Assembly: GCF_041200175.1 (NCBI RefSeq) | Contig: NZ_CP165727.1 | Span: forward strand, 7,124,001-7,188,000 | DNA length: 64,000 bases | Source: Streptomyces sp. R33 | GTDB lineage: Bacteria; Actinomycetota; Actinomycetes; Streptomycetales; Streptomycetaceae | Direction of reading: 5' to 3' | Shown here: positions 50,515 to 59,476 of the stretch, in pieces | How the letters are laid out: every line of letters begins with the position of its first letter | Numbering within the stretch: position 1 is the first letter of the stretch | Translations under genes and position numbers: made by a program | The notes under the pieces: model-generated | The model's input: the letters and a program-made list of their open reading frames with translations, nothing else | Told to the model about the DNA's origin: nothing | Database searches by the model: none

Positions 50515-51804
50515 GTGGCGGTGAGTGAAGGCAAGCGGGAACGGCCCGAGCGCAGACCCCGGCTGCCGCCGGGGCCGACGCGTCCGGAGTTCTGGCGCAG
50601 CCCGCTGCGGGGGCCGTGGCTGACGGCCGTGTTCGGGCTCGTCCTGCTGGCCGGGGTCACGCTGCTGTTCGTGACGGGCCTGCTGTCGTACGCGGCGTAC
50701 AACCCGGACCTGTCGGCGGTCAACGACCAGACGCCGGACAAGGGGTGGCTCGGCTTCTACCTGTTCTCCTGGCCGACCTCGCCGTACTGGCTCTACCGGG
50801 TGAACCAGGGCGTCCACGTGGTCCTGGGCGTCGTCCTCGTGCCGGTGCTCCTGGCCAAGCTGTGGTCGGTCATCCCCAAGCTGTTCGAGTGGCCGCCCGT
50901 GCGGTCGGTCGGCCACGGCATCGAACGCCTGTCCCTGCTCTTGCTGGTGGGCGGTGCCGGTTTCGAGTTCGCCACCGGCATCCTCAACGTGCAGCTGCAC
51001 TACATCTTCCCGGGTTCCTTCTACGTCCTGCACTTCTACGGGGCGTGGGTGTTCATCGGCGCCTTCGTGGTGCACGTGGCCTCGCGTCTGCCCCGAGCGG
51101 TCCGCGCGGTGAGGTACGCGAGGGCTCGGCCGGAGGCCGGTACCGAGGAGGCGGCCGGGCTGGTGTCGCCCCGCCCGGCGCCGCCGACCATCTCCCGCCG
51201 GGGCGCCCTGGGCATGGTCGCACTGGGGTCCTTGGCACTGCTCGCGGTGACGGCCGGGCAGAGCGTGGGCGGCCGGTGGCGCCGGACAGCGCTGCTCGCC
51301 CCGCATGGCCAGGACCCCGGATCCGGGCCCAACGGCTTCCAGATCAACAAGACCGCGGCATCCGTCGGCATCCGGCCGAGCGACATCGGACCCGCCTGGC
51401 GGCTGACCGTACGCGGGCCGGGCCGCCAGGTCATCCTCACCCGCGGGGAACTGCTGGCCATGGAGCAGCACGAGGCGGCCCTGCCCATCGCCTGCGTGGA
51501 GGGCTGGTCGACCCCCGACCAGCTGTGGAGCGGCGTGCGGCTCACCGATCTGGCAGCCCTCGTCGGGCAGGGTACGGACACACCGCAGGCACGGGTGGAA
51601 TCGGTCCAGCGGGGAGGGCCGTTCAGCTCGGTCGTCCTGAGGGACAACCAGGTGCGCGACCCCCGCTCGCTCCTGGCCGTTCGCGTCAACGGGGCGGTCC
51701 TGTCCGAGGACCACGGCTACCCGGCCCGTGTGATCGTCCCCGGCGCCCCCGGAGTCCACAACACCAAGTGGGTCACCCGCCTCACCTTCGGAGAGCCGGC
51801 ATGA
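50515..51804 (+). CDS. Cytochrome b561-like / molybdopterin oxidoreductase fusion
   Basis: 429 residues from a GTG; GGAGG seven bases before it. Residues ~35-210 hold four helices with paired His (NQGVHVVLGV, GHGIERLSL, HYIFPGS, HFYGAWVFIGAFVVHVASR), like di-haem b561 membrane anchors. A linker carries SRRGALGMVALGSLALLAV, which resembles a Tat signal anchor. Residues ~260-429 are a sulfite-oxidase-type domain with Mo ligand Cys in IACVEGWSTPDQLWSGVRL. Electrons probably pass between quinone and a substrate outside the membrane, as in MsrPQ; the substrate is unknown. Confidence 0.82.
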   Translation: MAVSEGKRERPERRPRLPPGPTRPEFWRSPLRGPWLTAVFGLVLLAGVTLLFVTGLLSYAAYNPDLSAVNDQTPDKGWLGFYLFSWPTSPYWLYRVNQGVHVVLGVVLVPVLLAKLWSVIPKLFEWPPVRSVGHGIERLSLLLLVGGAGFEFATGILNVQLHYIFPGSFYVLHFYGAWVFIGAFVVHVASRLPRAVRAVRYARARPEAGTEEAAGLVSPRPAPPTISRRGALGMVALGSLALLAVTAGQSVGGRWRRTALLAPHGQDPGSGPNGFQINKTAASVGIRPSDIGPAWRLTVRGPGRQVILTRGELLAMEQHEAALPIACVEGWSTPDQLWSGVRLTDLAALVGQGTDTPQARVESVQRGGPFSSVVLRDNQVRDPRSLLAVRVNGAVLSEDHGYPARVIVPGAPGVHNTKWVTRLTFGEPA

Positions 51805-52301
51805 CCGCCGCGACCGCCTTCCGCCGCCGCTACGGAGCCTCCCCGCTCCACCTGCTCCTCGTACTGGCCTCCTTCGCCCTCGCCGCGTACGCCGGCGTGC
51901 GCCTGCTGGAGGGAGACGCCCTGGGCGTGGCCCTGTGGTTCGTCGGGGCGGCGCTCCTCCACGACCTCGTGCTGCTCCCCTTGTACTCGGTGACCGACCG
52001 GGCCGTGCAGTTGCTGTTCAGGGGCAGGGCGGGCGCGGGGGAGGGGTCGCTGCGGCCGGGCGTCAACCACGTACGGGTGCCTGCCTTCGTCTCGGGGCTC
52101 CTGCTGCTGGTCTGGTGGCCGCTGATCCTGCGCCGGGTCGGCCACTACACGGCGGCCACGGGGCTCCCGGCCGACGTGTTCCTGGAGCGCTGGCTGCTGA
52201 TCACCGCGGCCCTCTTCGCGGCCTCGGCGGCGATCTTCCTCGTCCGCAGGTGGCACGCATCGGGGCCCCGGCGACGAGCGGCGCACCCCGGCTCCCCTTA
52301 A
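51801..52301 (+). CDS. Small integral membrane protein, partner of Mo oxidoreductase
   Basis: 166 residues; ATGA overlap with the Mo-oxidoreductase gene. Four hydrophobic segments (LHLLLVLASFALAAYAGV, LGVALWFVGAALLHDLVLLP, PAFVSGLLLLVWWPLIL, RWLLITAALFAASAAIFLV) with basic ends. No known family. Coupling suggests a role in the same membrane complex. Confidence 0.7.
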   Translation: MTAATAFRRRYGASPLHLLLVLASFALAAYAGVRLLEGDALGVALWFVGAALLHDLVLLPLYSVTDRAVQLLFRGRAGAGEGSLRPGVNHVRVPAFVSGLLLLVWWPLILRRVGHYTAATGLPADVFLERWLLITAALFAASAAIFLVRRWHASGPRRRAAHPGSP

Positions 52302-52503
52302 TGCATATCGCCTTGAATTCGCCTCGAGCCGCTCTCGGAATCAAATCCAGAAATACGTCAGGAGCGTGAGCGTCCGGCAAGTGTCCTGCTAAATTGCCGG
52401 ATTCATGAACTGTTGTTCGTGATAAGTGTGAACGAATAGGCGAGGCAAAGGAACTGACTCGGCCTCATGCTCCCGTGACCTCATCGACCGTAAGGGAATT
52501 GCC

Positions 52504-54123
52504 GTGCCGGCACACCAGAAGCGCTACCTTCGCCCGTCCGTGGTTCCTCAACCCCTGCTGCACCGCTGGTACGCGTGGCCCTATCTCCTGGCGCCCCACA
52601 CCGGAGCCCTCAATCTGCGGGACCGTCTGCTGCCCATCGTGGACAGCTACTTGAAGGCACCTCACCTCCACGACGCGGTCATCGCGGACCCGCACCGCTA
52701 CGGCGCGCCCTTCCTCGACCCCGACGGCGCCACCCTCGACGAAGTCCGGGCGGCGCGCGAGACCATGGTCAAGGAAGGCCAGGCCAAGCTCCAGCTCGCC
52801 GACGACATAGCCGAGCTCCGTGCCCTGCTGCGGGAGAAGGCTCTCGGCGGGCCGATGGAGCCTCTCTATCCCCTGGTCCCCGCCTCCCTGCGCGGGCGGG
52901 TCGAGCTCGTCTACGACACGGCCCACCGGCCCACCTTCCGCTTCTTCGAAGCGCTGATGTACGGCTCGCCCGCGTACGAGCGCCACGGTCAGTGCGTCTC
53001 CCTGACCGCCGCCGCGCCGAGCGCCCAGCCCTTCGTGTACAGCAGCCCCGTCCTGCCGCGCGCCGACCGCCTGGACATCGATCTGCCCTTCGACTCCCCG
53101 GTGTGGGACGAGCTGTTCGCCGCGCGCCTCGACCCCGTCGACGTCCCGCAGCTCGCGCAACGCCTCGGGGTCTGCGATGCCGACCTCCCGGCGTTCACCG
53201 AGCTGTTCCACGACACGCCGCCGCCGCAGCACACCCCGCCCGCGCCCGGAGACGTCCGGGTGCGGTACTTCAACCACGCGACCGTGCTGATCGAGACCGG
53301 CACCACGTCCGTCCTGCTCGACCCGCTCATCGGCTACACCGGCGACGGCCACGAGCACTACACCCTCGAAGACCTTCCGCGGCACATCGACGCGGTCGTC
53401 ATCAGCCACTTCCACTCCGACCACTTTTCGCTGGAGACCCTGCTCCAACTCCGCACCCGCATCGGCACGATCGTCGTTCCGCGCGCCTCCGGCGGATCGC
53501 TGCCCGATCCCAGCCTCAAGTCGATGCTCCAGGCCCTCGGCTTCACCAACGTCCAGGAGCTGGCCGAACTCGAGACCCACCGCGTGGCCGACCAGGTCGA
53601 CGTCACCGCCCTGCCCTTCGTGGGCGAGCACGCCGACCTCGACATCCGCACCAAGATGGTGCCCCTCGTCCGGGCCGGCGGCCGCAGGTTCCTCTTCGCG
53701 ACCGACATCACGCCGCTCGAGCCCGCGCTGTTCGACAACATCCCCGGCCTCACGTCGACTCCCCTCGACGCGCTGTTCATCGGCCTCGAGTGCGTCGGAG
53801 CCCCTCTGAAGTGGCTGTACGGGCCGATGCTGGAGGGGAAGCTCTCCCGTGAGCACAACAACGGGCGCCGGCTCAAGGGCAGCAACGCCGCCCAGGCCGA
53901 CGAGCTGGCCCAGCAGCTGGGCGCCCGTCACGTCTACGCCTACGCGATGGGCCTCGAGCCCTGGCTCAAGCACCTCACCGGTTCCGAATTCGACCCCGAG
54001 GCCGAACAGGTCCAGCAGGCCGGCGTCCTCACCCGGCTGAGCGCCGAACGCGGCATCACGGCCGAGCTCCTGCGCGACCGGGCCGAGCGCATCTGGCCGG
54101 CCGTCGACCCGGCGAAGCCGTAG
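52504..54123 (+). CDS. CmlA-like metallo-beta-lactamase-fold beta-hydroxylase
   Basis: 539 residues from a GTG. The N-terminal ~250 residues form an all-new domain before a metallo-beta-lactamase fold with the metal motif SHFHSDHF near 302-307, ATDITPLE and the conserved Glu in FIGLECVGAPL near 428. Length (539 against ~532) and motif spacing match CmlA, the di-iron oxygenase that beta-hydroxylates an NRPS carrier-bound amino acid in chloramphenicol synthesis. The next gene is an A-PCP protein, as expected for that role. A true lactamase is excluded by context and length. The 202 bp upstream (52302-52503) hold an AT-richer promoter region with GTTC-N11-GAAC at 52415-52433. Confidence 0.85.
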   Translation: MPAHQKRYLRPSVVPQPLLHRWYAWPYLLAPHTGALNLRDRLLPIVDSYLKAPHLHDAVIADPHRYGAPFLDPDGATLDEVRAARETMVKEGQAKLQLADDIAELRALLREKALGGPMEPLYPLVPASLRGRVELVYDTAHRPTFRFFEALMYGSPAYERHGQCVSLTAAAPSAQPFVYSSPVLPRADRLDIDLPFDSPVWDELFAARLDPVDVPQLAQRLGVCDADLPAFTELFHDTPPPQHTPPAPGDVRVRYFNHATVLIETGTTSVLLDPLIGYTGDGHEHYTLEDLPRHIDAVVISHFHSDHFSLETLLQLRTRIGTIVVPRASGGSLPDPSLKSMLQALGFTNVQELAELETHRVADQVDVTALPFVGEHADLDIRTKMVPLVRAGGRRFLFATDITPLEPALFDNIPGLTSTPLDALFIGLECVGAPLKWLYGPMLEGKLSREHNNGRRLKGSNAAQADELAQQLGARHVYAYAMGLEPWLKHLTGSEFDPEAEQVQQAGVLTRLSAERGITAELLRDRAERIWPAVDPAKP

Positions 54124-54253
54124 GCCCGGGCGGCCGCCGTGGCGACCGGCGCACCGTCTTTGCACTCGAGTGTGAATAGAGGGCGCTTCGATCGGCGGCG
54201 GCTACGCTTTTCAAATCGAGAATTTACAGTAATTCGGCAGGGGGCGTTTGTTG

Positions 54254-56044
54254 ATGAACCATGGCGATCCGAAGACCCTGACTCTCCTTTTTGAGGAATG
54301 CGCCAGAAGGTTGCCGGATCATACGGCTCTGGAATTCGAAGGTGAATTTTTGAGCTACGGCGAGCTGAACCGCCGGGCAAACAGGCTGGCACACCACCTG
54401 CGGGACACCGGCGGCGTCGGCCCCGACGACCGGGTGGCGATCCTGGTCCGGCATCCCCCGGACGTGATCATCGCCATGCTGGCCGCCCTCAAGGCCGGCG
54501 GTGCCTATGTCCCCCTGGACCCCGACAACCCGCCCGCTGTCACCCAGCGGATCGTCGAGGCCGTGGCACCCCGGGCCATGGTGATCGAGTCGTCTGCGGC
54601 CGCCGGCGCGATGTTCTTCAACGGTGAGCTCTTCGTCCTGGACGTCATGGGCAGCGCCCTCGACACACCGGACTGCGACCCCGAGCCGGTGGCCACGCCG
54701 TCCGATCTCGCGTACGTGGTGTACACATCGGGAACGACCGGGAACCCCAAGGGCGTGGCCGTCGAGCACCGCGCGATCGTCAACACCCTGGCGTGGCGCA
54801 ATGCCTATTACGGGTTCGGTCCGGAAGACGTGACGCTGGCCATTCCGCGGCCCTCTTTCGACAGTGCGGTGGTGGACACCTTCTCGGCCCTCACCTCCGG
54901 TGCGCGTCTCCTCCTGCCGCGCCGGGACCGCATCACCGACCGGCATTACCTGACCGGCCTGATGGAGCACCGGGACGTCACCCATTTCCTGATCACCCCC
55001 ATGCTCTACAAGCGCCTCCTGGAAGGCATGGAAGCCCAGCGGGTGAAATCCCTGCGGTGCGTCACGATCGCCGGTGAACGCTTCACGACGAGTCTGACCC
55101 AGGAACATTTCGAGCGTGTTCCGCAGGTGGAGCTGTACAACGAGTACGGACCATCCGAAAACGCCGTCTGCTCCACGGTCCACCGCCTCGCGGCCTCCGA
55201 CCAGCGCGTGCTCATGGGCCGGCCGATCGAGCACACCGAGGCGTTCGTCCTCGACGAGGACGGCGCGCCCGTGCCGCCGGGCGGCATCGGGGAGCTCCAC
55301 CTGGCCGGGGCGGGCCTGGCCCGGGGCTACCTGGGCGATCCCGGGCTGACCGCGGAGCGGTTCTTCACGCCGACCTCGTCCGCCGCCGCCGGGAAGCGCG
55401 TCTACCGCACCGGGGACATCGTCCGGCTGCACGGCAACGGTGACCTCGAATTCATCGAGCGCCGGGACGGCCAGGTGAAGATCCGTGGCCGCAGGGTCGA
55501 GCTGGGCCACGTGGCCCAGGTCCTCTCGCAGGACGCCGCGGTCGGCCACGTCCACCTGCTGCGCCACGCCACCGACTCCGATACGCCCCTCCTGATCGCC
55601 TTCGTCCAGGGGCCCGGCGCCGACGAGATCGACCGGCTGCGCGCGATGGCGCAGGAGAACCTGCCGGAGTACATGGTCCCGTCGGCGATCATCCCGGTCG
55701 ACACCGTGCCGCTCACCCGCCACGGCAAGGTCGACGACAAGGCCCTGGTGGCCCTGTACGCGGGCGCCGTCGGCCACGGCGTGGACGGCCCGGAGCCGGC
55801 GACGGAGGTCGAGGCCGCGCTCCTCGAGATCTGGCAGGAGCTGTTCGCGCCCCTGCACATCGGCCTGGACGACGACTTCGTGGACCTCGGCGGCGACTCC
55901 CTCAGCGTGATGGACCTGCTCTCCCGCGTGGAGACGCAGATCGGGGTCCAGCTCGACGTCTCGGACCCCTACACGGACCGGACGGTCCGGAGCCTGGCCC
56001 TCAACATCGAGAACCGACAGAACGACAAGGTGGGTACAAAGTGA
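54254..56044 (+). CDS. NRPS A-PCP didomain protein
   Basis: 596 residues from MNHGDPKTLTLL; TTG TTG immediately before the ATG are in frame. Adenylation motifs: A3 YVVYTSGTTGNPKGV near 155, A5 NEYGPSENAVC, A7 YRTGDIVR, A8 GQVKIRGRRVELG, A10 GKVDDKAL. The carrier domain ends the chain (FVDLGGDSLSVMDL near 550). There is no condensation, epimerase or thioesterase domain. By hand alignment the binding-pocket code reads D-S-V-I-T-A-E-V-C-K; I do not know a match. It loads one amino acid for the neighbouring tailoring enzymes. The first ~100 bp are lower in GC than the rest. Confidence 0.93.
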   Translation: MNHGDPKTLTLLFEECARRLPDHTALEFEGEFLSYGELNRRANRLAHHLRDTGGVGPDDRVAILVRHPPDVIIAMLAALKAGGAYVPLDPDNPPAVTQRIVEAVAPRAMVIESSAAAGAMFFNGELFVLDVMGSALDTPDCDPEPVATPSDLAYVVYTSGTTGNPKGVAVEHRAIVNTLAWRNAYYGFGPEDVTLAIPRPSFDSAVVDTFSALTSGARLLLPRRDRITDRHYLTGLMEHRDVTHFLITPMLYKRLLEGMEAQRVKSLRCVTIAGERFTTSLTQEHFERVPQVELYNEYGPSENAVCSTVHRLAASDQRVLMGRPIEHTEAFVLDEDGAPVPPGGIGELHLAGAGLARGYLGDPGLTAERFFTPTSSAAAGKRVYRTGDIVRLHGNGDLEFIERRDGQVKIRGRRVELGHVAQVLSQDAAVGHVHLLRHATDSDTPLLIAFVQGPGADEIDRLRAMAQENLPEYMVPSAIIPVDTVPLTRHGKVDDKALVALYAGAVGHGVDGPEPATEVEAALLEIWQELFAPLHIGLDDDFVDLGGDSLSVMDLLSRVETQIGVQLDVSDPYTDRTVRSLALNIENRQNDKVGTK

Positions 56045-57795
56045 GCAGGCAAATCGGTACTGACTCCGTGTTCGGCGGTGTCGACTACGACGTGGTCATC
56101 GCCGGCGGCGGCCTGGCCGGGCTCTGCCTGGCCAAGCAGCTCAAGGACGCGCAGCCCGAGCTCTCCGTCCTCGTCTGCGAGCGCGAGCGCTCACCGATCC
56201 CGCTGTCCGCGCACAAGGTCGGCGAGTCCTCGGTCGAGGTGGGCGCGTACTACTTCCACCACGTCCTCGGTCTGTACGACTACCTGGAGGAGCACCACCT
56301 CGAGAAGCTGGGGCTCCGGTACTTCTACGGCGGCGGCTCGGGCCTCCAGGAGGAAGCCGAGTTCGGCGTCAACCGCTTCCTCCCGGCGAAGTCCTACCAG
56401 CTCAACCGCGGCTCCTTCGAGGAGCACCTGCGCGTGGTGGCGACGGCTGCCGGGGCCGAGCTGACGCAGGGCGTCAAGGTGCTCGACATCGAGCTCGGCG
56501 AGCAGGACGCCCCGCACCGGGTGACGTACCAGGCCGTCGACGAGGACGGTGCCCAGCCGGCCAGCGTCACCTGCCGATGGGTCGTCGACGCCACGGGCCG
56601 CCACCGGCTGCTGCAGCGCAAGCTCGACCTCACCAAGCGGTACCCCAAGCCCCACAACTCGGTCTGGTTCCGGCTCGAGGGCCGGCTCGACACCGACGAG
56701 GCGGTCGGCGCCGAGCACTCCGTCTGGCACGACCGCATCACCGAACCGCGCTGGCAGTCCACCAACCACTTCATGTTCGAGGGCGGCTGGGTGTGGGCCA
56801 TCCCGCTGGCCCCCAACCACACCAGCGTCGGCATCGTCGTGTCCGACGACCTCCACCCGGTCACCAAGTTCAACCGGATCGAGAAGGCCATCGACTTCGT
56901 CGCCGAGCGCGTTCCGGGCCTCGACCCCGCCGTCCGCGAACTGCCGGTCCTCGACTTCCGCGTACTGAAGAACTACAGCCACTCCTCGCAGCAGGTCTTC
57001 TCGCAGGACCGCTGGGCGTGCGTCGGCGACGCCGCGGTCTTCGCCGACCCCTACTACTCCGTGGGGTCGAACCTGATCGGCTACGCCAACAGCTTCGTGA
57101 CCGAGATGGTCGGCCGCGACGTGAAGGAGTCCTTCGACGAGGGCTTCGTGCGGTACGCCAACCGCTGGTTCCTCTCGCTCGCCGAGGGGCTCACCCTGAA
57201 CATCCAGGGCTCCTACGCCTTCCACGACAACGCCGTGATCATGTCGTTGAAGACGATCTGGGACTACTACGTCGGATGGTCCTTCTCCGACCCGCAGTTC
57301 TACGGGAAGACCTTCCTGGACGAGTCGGCGAGCACGACGCTCAGCGCACTCGGCGCGCACGCGGTGGCGACCCAGGGCACCATCATGAACCTGTTCCAGG
57401 CCTGGGCGCGCAGCTACCGCGGCGTCTTCGCGTTCGACTACATCGACTACTACGACGACGTTCCCACGCTCGCCCGGCTCTTCGAGCAGAACCTGCCGGG
57501 TGACGAGATACCCGCCTTCGGCAAGGTGCTCACGAGCGTGCGCGACGGTCTGGACCGCATCGAGGAGCTGGCCCACGTCATCTTCTACCTCGCCCTCGAA
57601 GACGCTCTTCCCGAGCGCCTCGAAGAGATCCGCTCCCGGGGCTGGCTCAACGTCTCGGCGCTGAGCCTGGACCCGGAGCGCTGGGAGCAGGACGGGCTGT
57701 TCGCCCCCAAGAGCCGGCCGAGGCTGGACGAGGTCAAGGTGCTGGAAGAGGAGATGCGGGCCCTGTACCGCACCTCGGCGCCCGCCGAACGGTAG
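56041..57795 (+). CDS. Flavin-dependent halogenase-like enzyme (CmlS-type)
   Basis: 584 residues; GTGA-type overlap with the A-PCP gene. FAD-binding DVVIAGGGLAGLCLA at residues 18-32, halogenase-type KVGESSVEVG near 60, the signature W-x-W-x-I-P at residues 250-255, and GDAAVFADPYYSVGSN near 330. Such enzymes halogenate carrier-bound or free substrates; CmlS (571 residues) is the nearest type I recognise. A non-halogenating oxygenase is possible because the GDAA region differs from that of tryptophan halogenases (FADPYYSVG in place of xxDPxxSxG). Confidence 0.82.
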   Translation: MSRQIGTDSVFGGVDYDVVIAGGGLAGLCLAKQLKDAQPELSVLVCERERSPIPLSAHKVGESSVEVGAYYFHHVLGLYDYLEEHHLEKLGLRYFYGGGSGLQEEAEFGVNRFLPAKSYQLNRGSFEEHLRVVATAAGAELTQGVKVLDIELGEQDAPHRVTYQAVDEDGAQPASVTCRWVVDATGRHRLLQRKLDLTKRYPKPHNSVWFRLEGRLDTDEAVGAEHSVWHDRITEPRWQSTNHFMFEGGWVWAIPLAPNHTSVGIVVSDDLHPVTKFNRIEKAIDFVAERVPGLDPAVRELPVLDFRVLKNYSHSSQQVFSQDRWACVGDAAVFADPYYSVGSNLIGYANSFVTEMVGRDVKESFDEGFVRYANRWFLSLAEGLTLNIQGSYAFHDNAVIMSLKTIWDYYVGWSFSDPQFYGKTFLDESASTTLSALGAHAVATQGTIMNLFQAWARSYRGVFAFDYIDYYDDVPTLARLFEQNLPGDEIPAFGKVLTSVRDGLDRIEELAHVIFYLALEDALPERLEEIRSRGWLNVSALSLDPERWEQDGLFAPKSRPRLDEVKVLEEEMRALYRTSAPAER

Positions 57796-57803
57796 ACGGC
57801 CGG

Positions 57804-57835
57804 CCACTCACCCGGGCGCGCTCCCGGGTGAGTGG
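57804..57835. terminator. Terminator-like hairpin after the halogenase gene
   Basis: A perfect 13-bp stem (CCACTCACCCGGG / CCCGGGTGAGTGG) with a 6-nt loop, nine bases after the stop. The remainder of 57836-58089 holds no clear gene. Confidence 0.75.
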
Positions 57836-58089
57836 TCGAGCTCTGCCAGAGGCCCGCTGGAGTCTCAACTCAGCGGCGCTTGAGGGGTGTTGCGGGCCTT
57901 TGCCCGCTGTCGTAGCGTCGAGTGCATTGAATGCCTGGTACGTCGGAGTCAGCCGAGGTGGGCGACCTTCATGTCACCACCGCCGTAGCGGGCCCGAAGA
58001 GCCGCCCACCCCCCTCCGCCCCTTGTCCAGCAGCCGGTGCAACCCGACTTGCGTGCGCCGGCCGGAAACCTCCCGAAGGGCTCATCGCG

Positions 58090-59190
58090 TTGCGTCACTC
58101 ATCGACATCGGCCGATTCGATCTACCCGCGGCCCCTGGAGGCCTACGGATGGTCCCCTGAGCTCGACGACCACTTCTCCTCAATTGCCGACGCCTCCTGG
58201 GTGCCCGGCCGGGTCATCCGGGTAGACCGGGGCCGTTGCGACGTCGTGATCGCCGACGGCGAGTCCGAGGTGACCGTCGTCCATGCCGACACCGGTCCGG
58301 TCGCGGACCCCGACCCGATGAAGATGCCCTGTACGGGCGACTGGGTCGCGGTCCAGGCCGGCGCGGCCGGCACGTACGTCCAGGCGGTCCTGCCGCGTCG
58401 TACGGCGATGGTCCGCTCCAGCGCCTCCCAGCGCTCCGAGGGCCAGGTGCTCGCCGCCAACGTCGACACCATCGGCGTCGTCGTCGCCCTGGACACGGAG
58501 CCGGACCTCGGCCGGATCGAGCGGTTCCTCGCCCTCGCGTGGGAGAGCGGAGCGCAGCCGGTGATGGTCCTCACCAAGTCCGACCTCGCGCAGGACGCGG
58601 ACAGCGTCCGTGAGACGGTCGAGCAGGCCTCGCCCGGAGTGGACGTCCTGGTCGTCAGCGCCACCACCGACGACGGCATGGACGTCCTCGCGGCCGTTCT
58701 GACGGGGACCAGCGTCCTGGTCGGACAGTCGGGCGCGGGCAAGTCCACCATCGCCAACGTGCTGATGGGACGCTCGGTGATGGAGACCCAGCAGACCAGG
58801 AGCGACGGCAAGGGCCGCCACACCACGACCACCCGGGAGCTGATGCCCCTGCCGGGCGGCGGGGTGCTGATCGACACGCCCGGTATTCGCGGCGTGGGCC
58901 TGTACGACGCCTCCGACGGCCTGCAGCAGACGTTCTCCGAGATCGAGCAGCTCGCCGAGGAATGCCGGTTCCGGGACTGCGACCACGTCGCGGAACCCGG
59001 TTGTGCGGTACGCGAGGCCATCGAGGACGGCATGCTGCAGCAGCGCCGCCTCGACAGCTACCACAAGCTGCTCCGCGAGAACCAGTGGATCGCCTCGCGG
59101 AGCGATGCCCGCCTGCGCCAGGACCGCCTCAAGGCGCTGAAGACGCAGGGCAAGGAAGGCATGGCCAACATGATCGCGAAGCGCGGCTGA
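58090..59190 (+). CDS. rsgA: RsgA-type circularly permuted ribosome-associated GTPase
   Basis: 366 residues from a TTG at 58090 with AAGGG nine bases before it; there is no in-frame ATG before residue 80. Order G4-G1-G3 (VLTKSDL near 163, P loop GQSGAGKST near 217, DTPG near 264) shows the circular permutation of RsgA/YjeQ. An OB-fold lies N-terminal (DWVAVQAG), and a C-terminal zinc site CRFRDCDHVAEPGC. It matures the small ribosomal subunit. Its place between NRPS genes is unusual; it may be a second copy rather than the housekeeping one. Confidence 0.9.
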   Translation: MRHSSTSADSIYPRPLEAYGWSPELDDHFSSIADASWVPGRVIRVDRGRCDVVIADGESEVTVVHADTGPVADPDPMKMPCTGDWVAVQAGAAGTYVQAVLPRRTAMVRSSASQRSEGQVLAANVDTIGVVVALDTEPDLGRIERFLALAWESGAQPVMVLTKSDLAQDADSVRETVEQASPGVDVLVVSATTDDGMDVLAAVLTGTSVLVGQSGAGKSTIANVLMGRSVMETQQTRSDGKGRHTTTTRELMPLPGGGVLIDTPGIRGVGLYDASDGLQQTFSEIEQLAEECRFRDCDHVAEPGCAVREAIEDGMLQQRRLDSYHKLLRENQWIASRSDARLRQDRLKALKTQGKEGMANMIAKRG

Positions 59191-59210
59191 CGCGAGGCGA
59201 CGGCCTGGCC

Positions 59211-59249
59211 GGAACACCGGGCGGCCGAGCTGCGGCCGCCCGGTGTTCC
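59211..59249. terminator. Terminator-like hairpin after rsgA
   Basis: A perfect 17-bp stem (GGAACACCGGGCGGCCG / CGGCCGCCCGGTGTTCC) with loop AGCTG. The rest of 59250-59476 is the promoter side of the next NRPS gene; no other feature is seen. Confidence 0.8.
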
Positions 59250-59476
59250 GAGCCGACAAGTGCATGGGCACCCTGTGGTGTCAGCGGTGACCCGCGTACC
59301 GGCTCGGCCACGGCCCTGCGGTGCGCGGTCCGTTCGCGTCCCACCTCGGTGACGAGTGTGCCCGCACGTGCCCGATGCGGTGTTCGAACCCCATGGCGTC
59401 CCCATCGCCTGTGGAGAACGCCGCTTGGCCGACGGGCAGTTGTCTTCATTCGTCCCCCGAGCAAGGGAATGTGCCC

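Noticed and set aside
52504..54123. Beta-lactamase or other antibiotic-resistance hydrolase
   Set aside because: Length, the N-terminal domain and the A-PCP neighbour fit the CmlA oxygenase group instead.
52504..57795. A chloramphenicol cluster
   Set aside because: No p-aminophenylalanine (pabAB/papC-like) or CmlP reductase gene is present; the rest of the cluster differs.
57828..58160. A 110-codon frame before rsgA
   Set aside because: No ribosome-binding site or recognisable protein; it overlaps the terminator and the start of rsgA in another frame.
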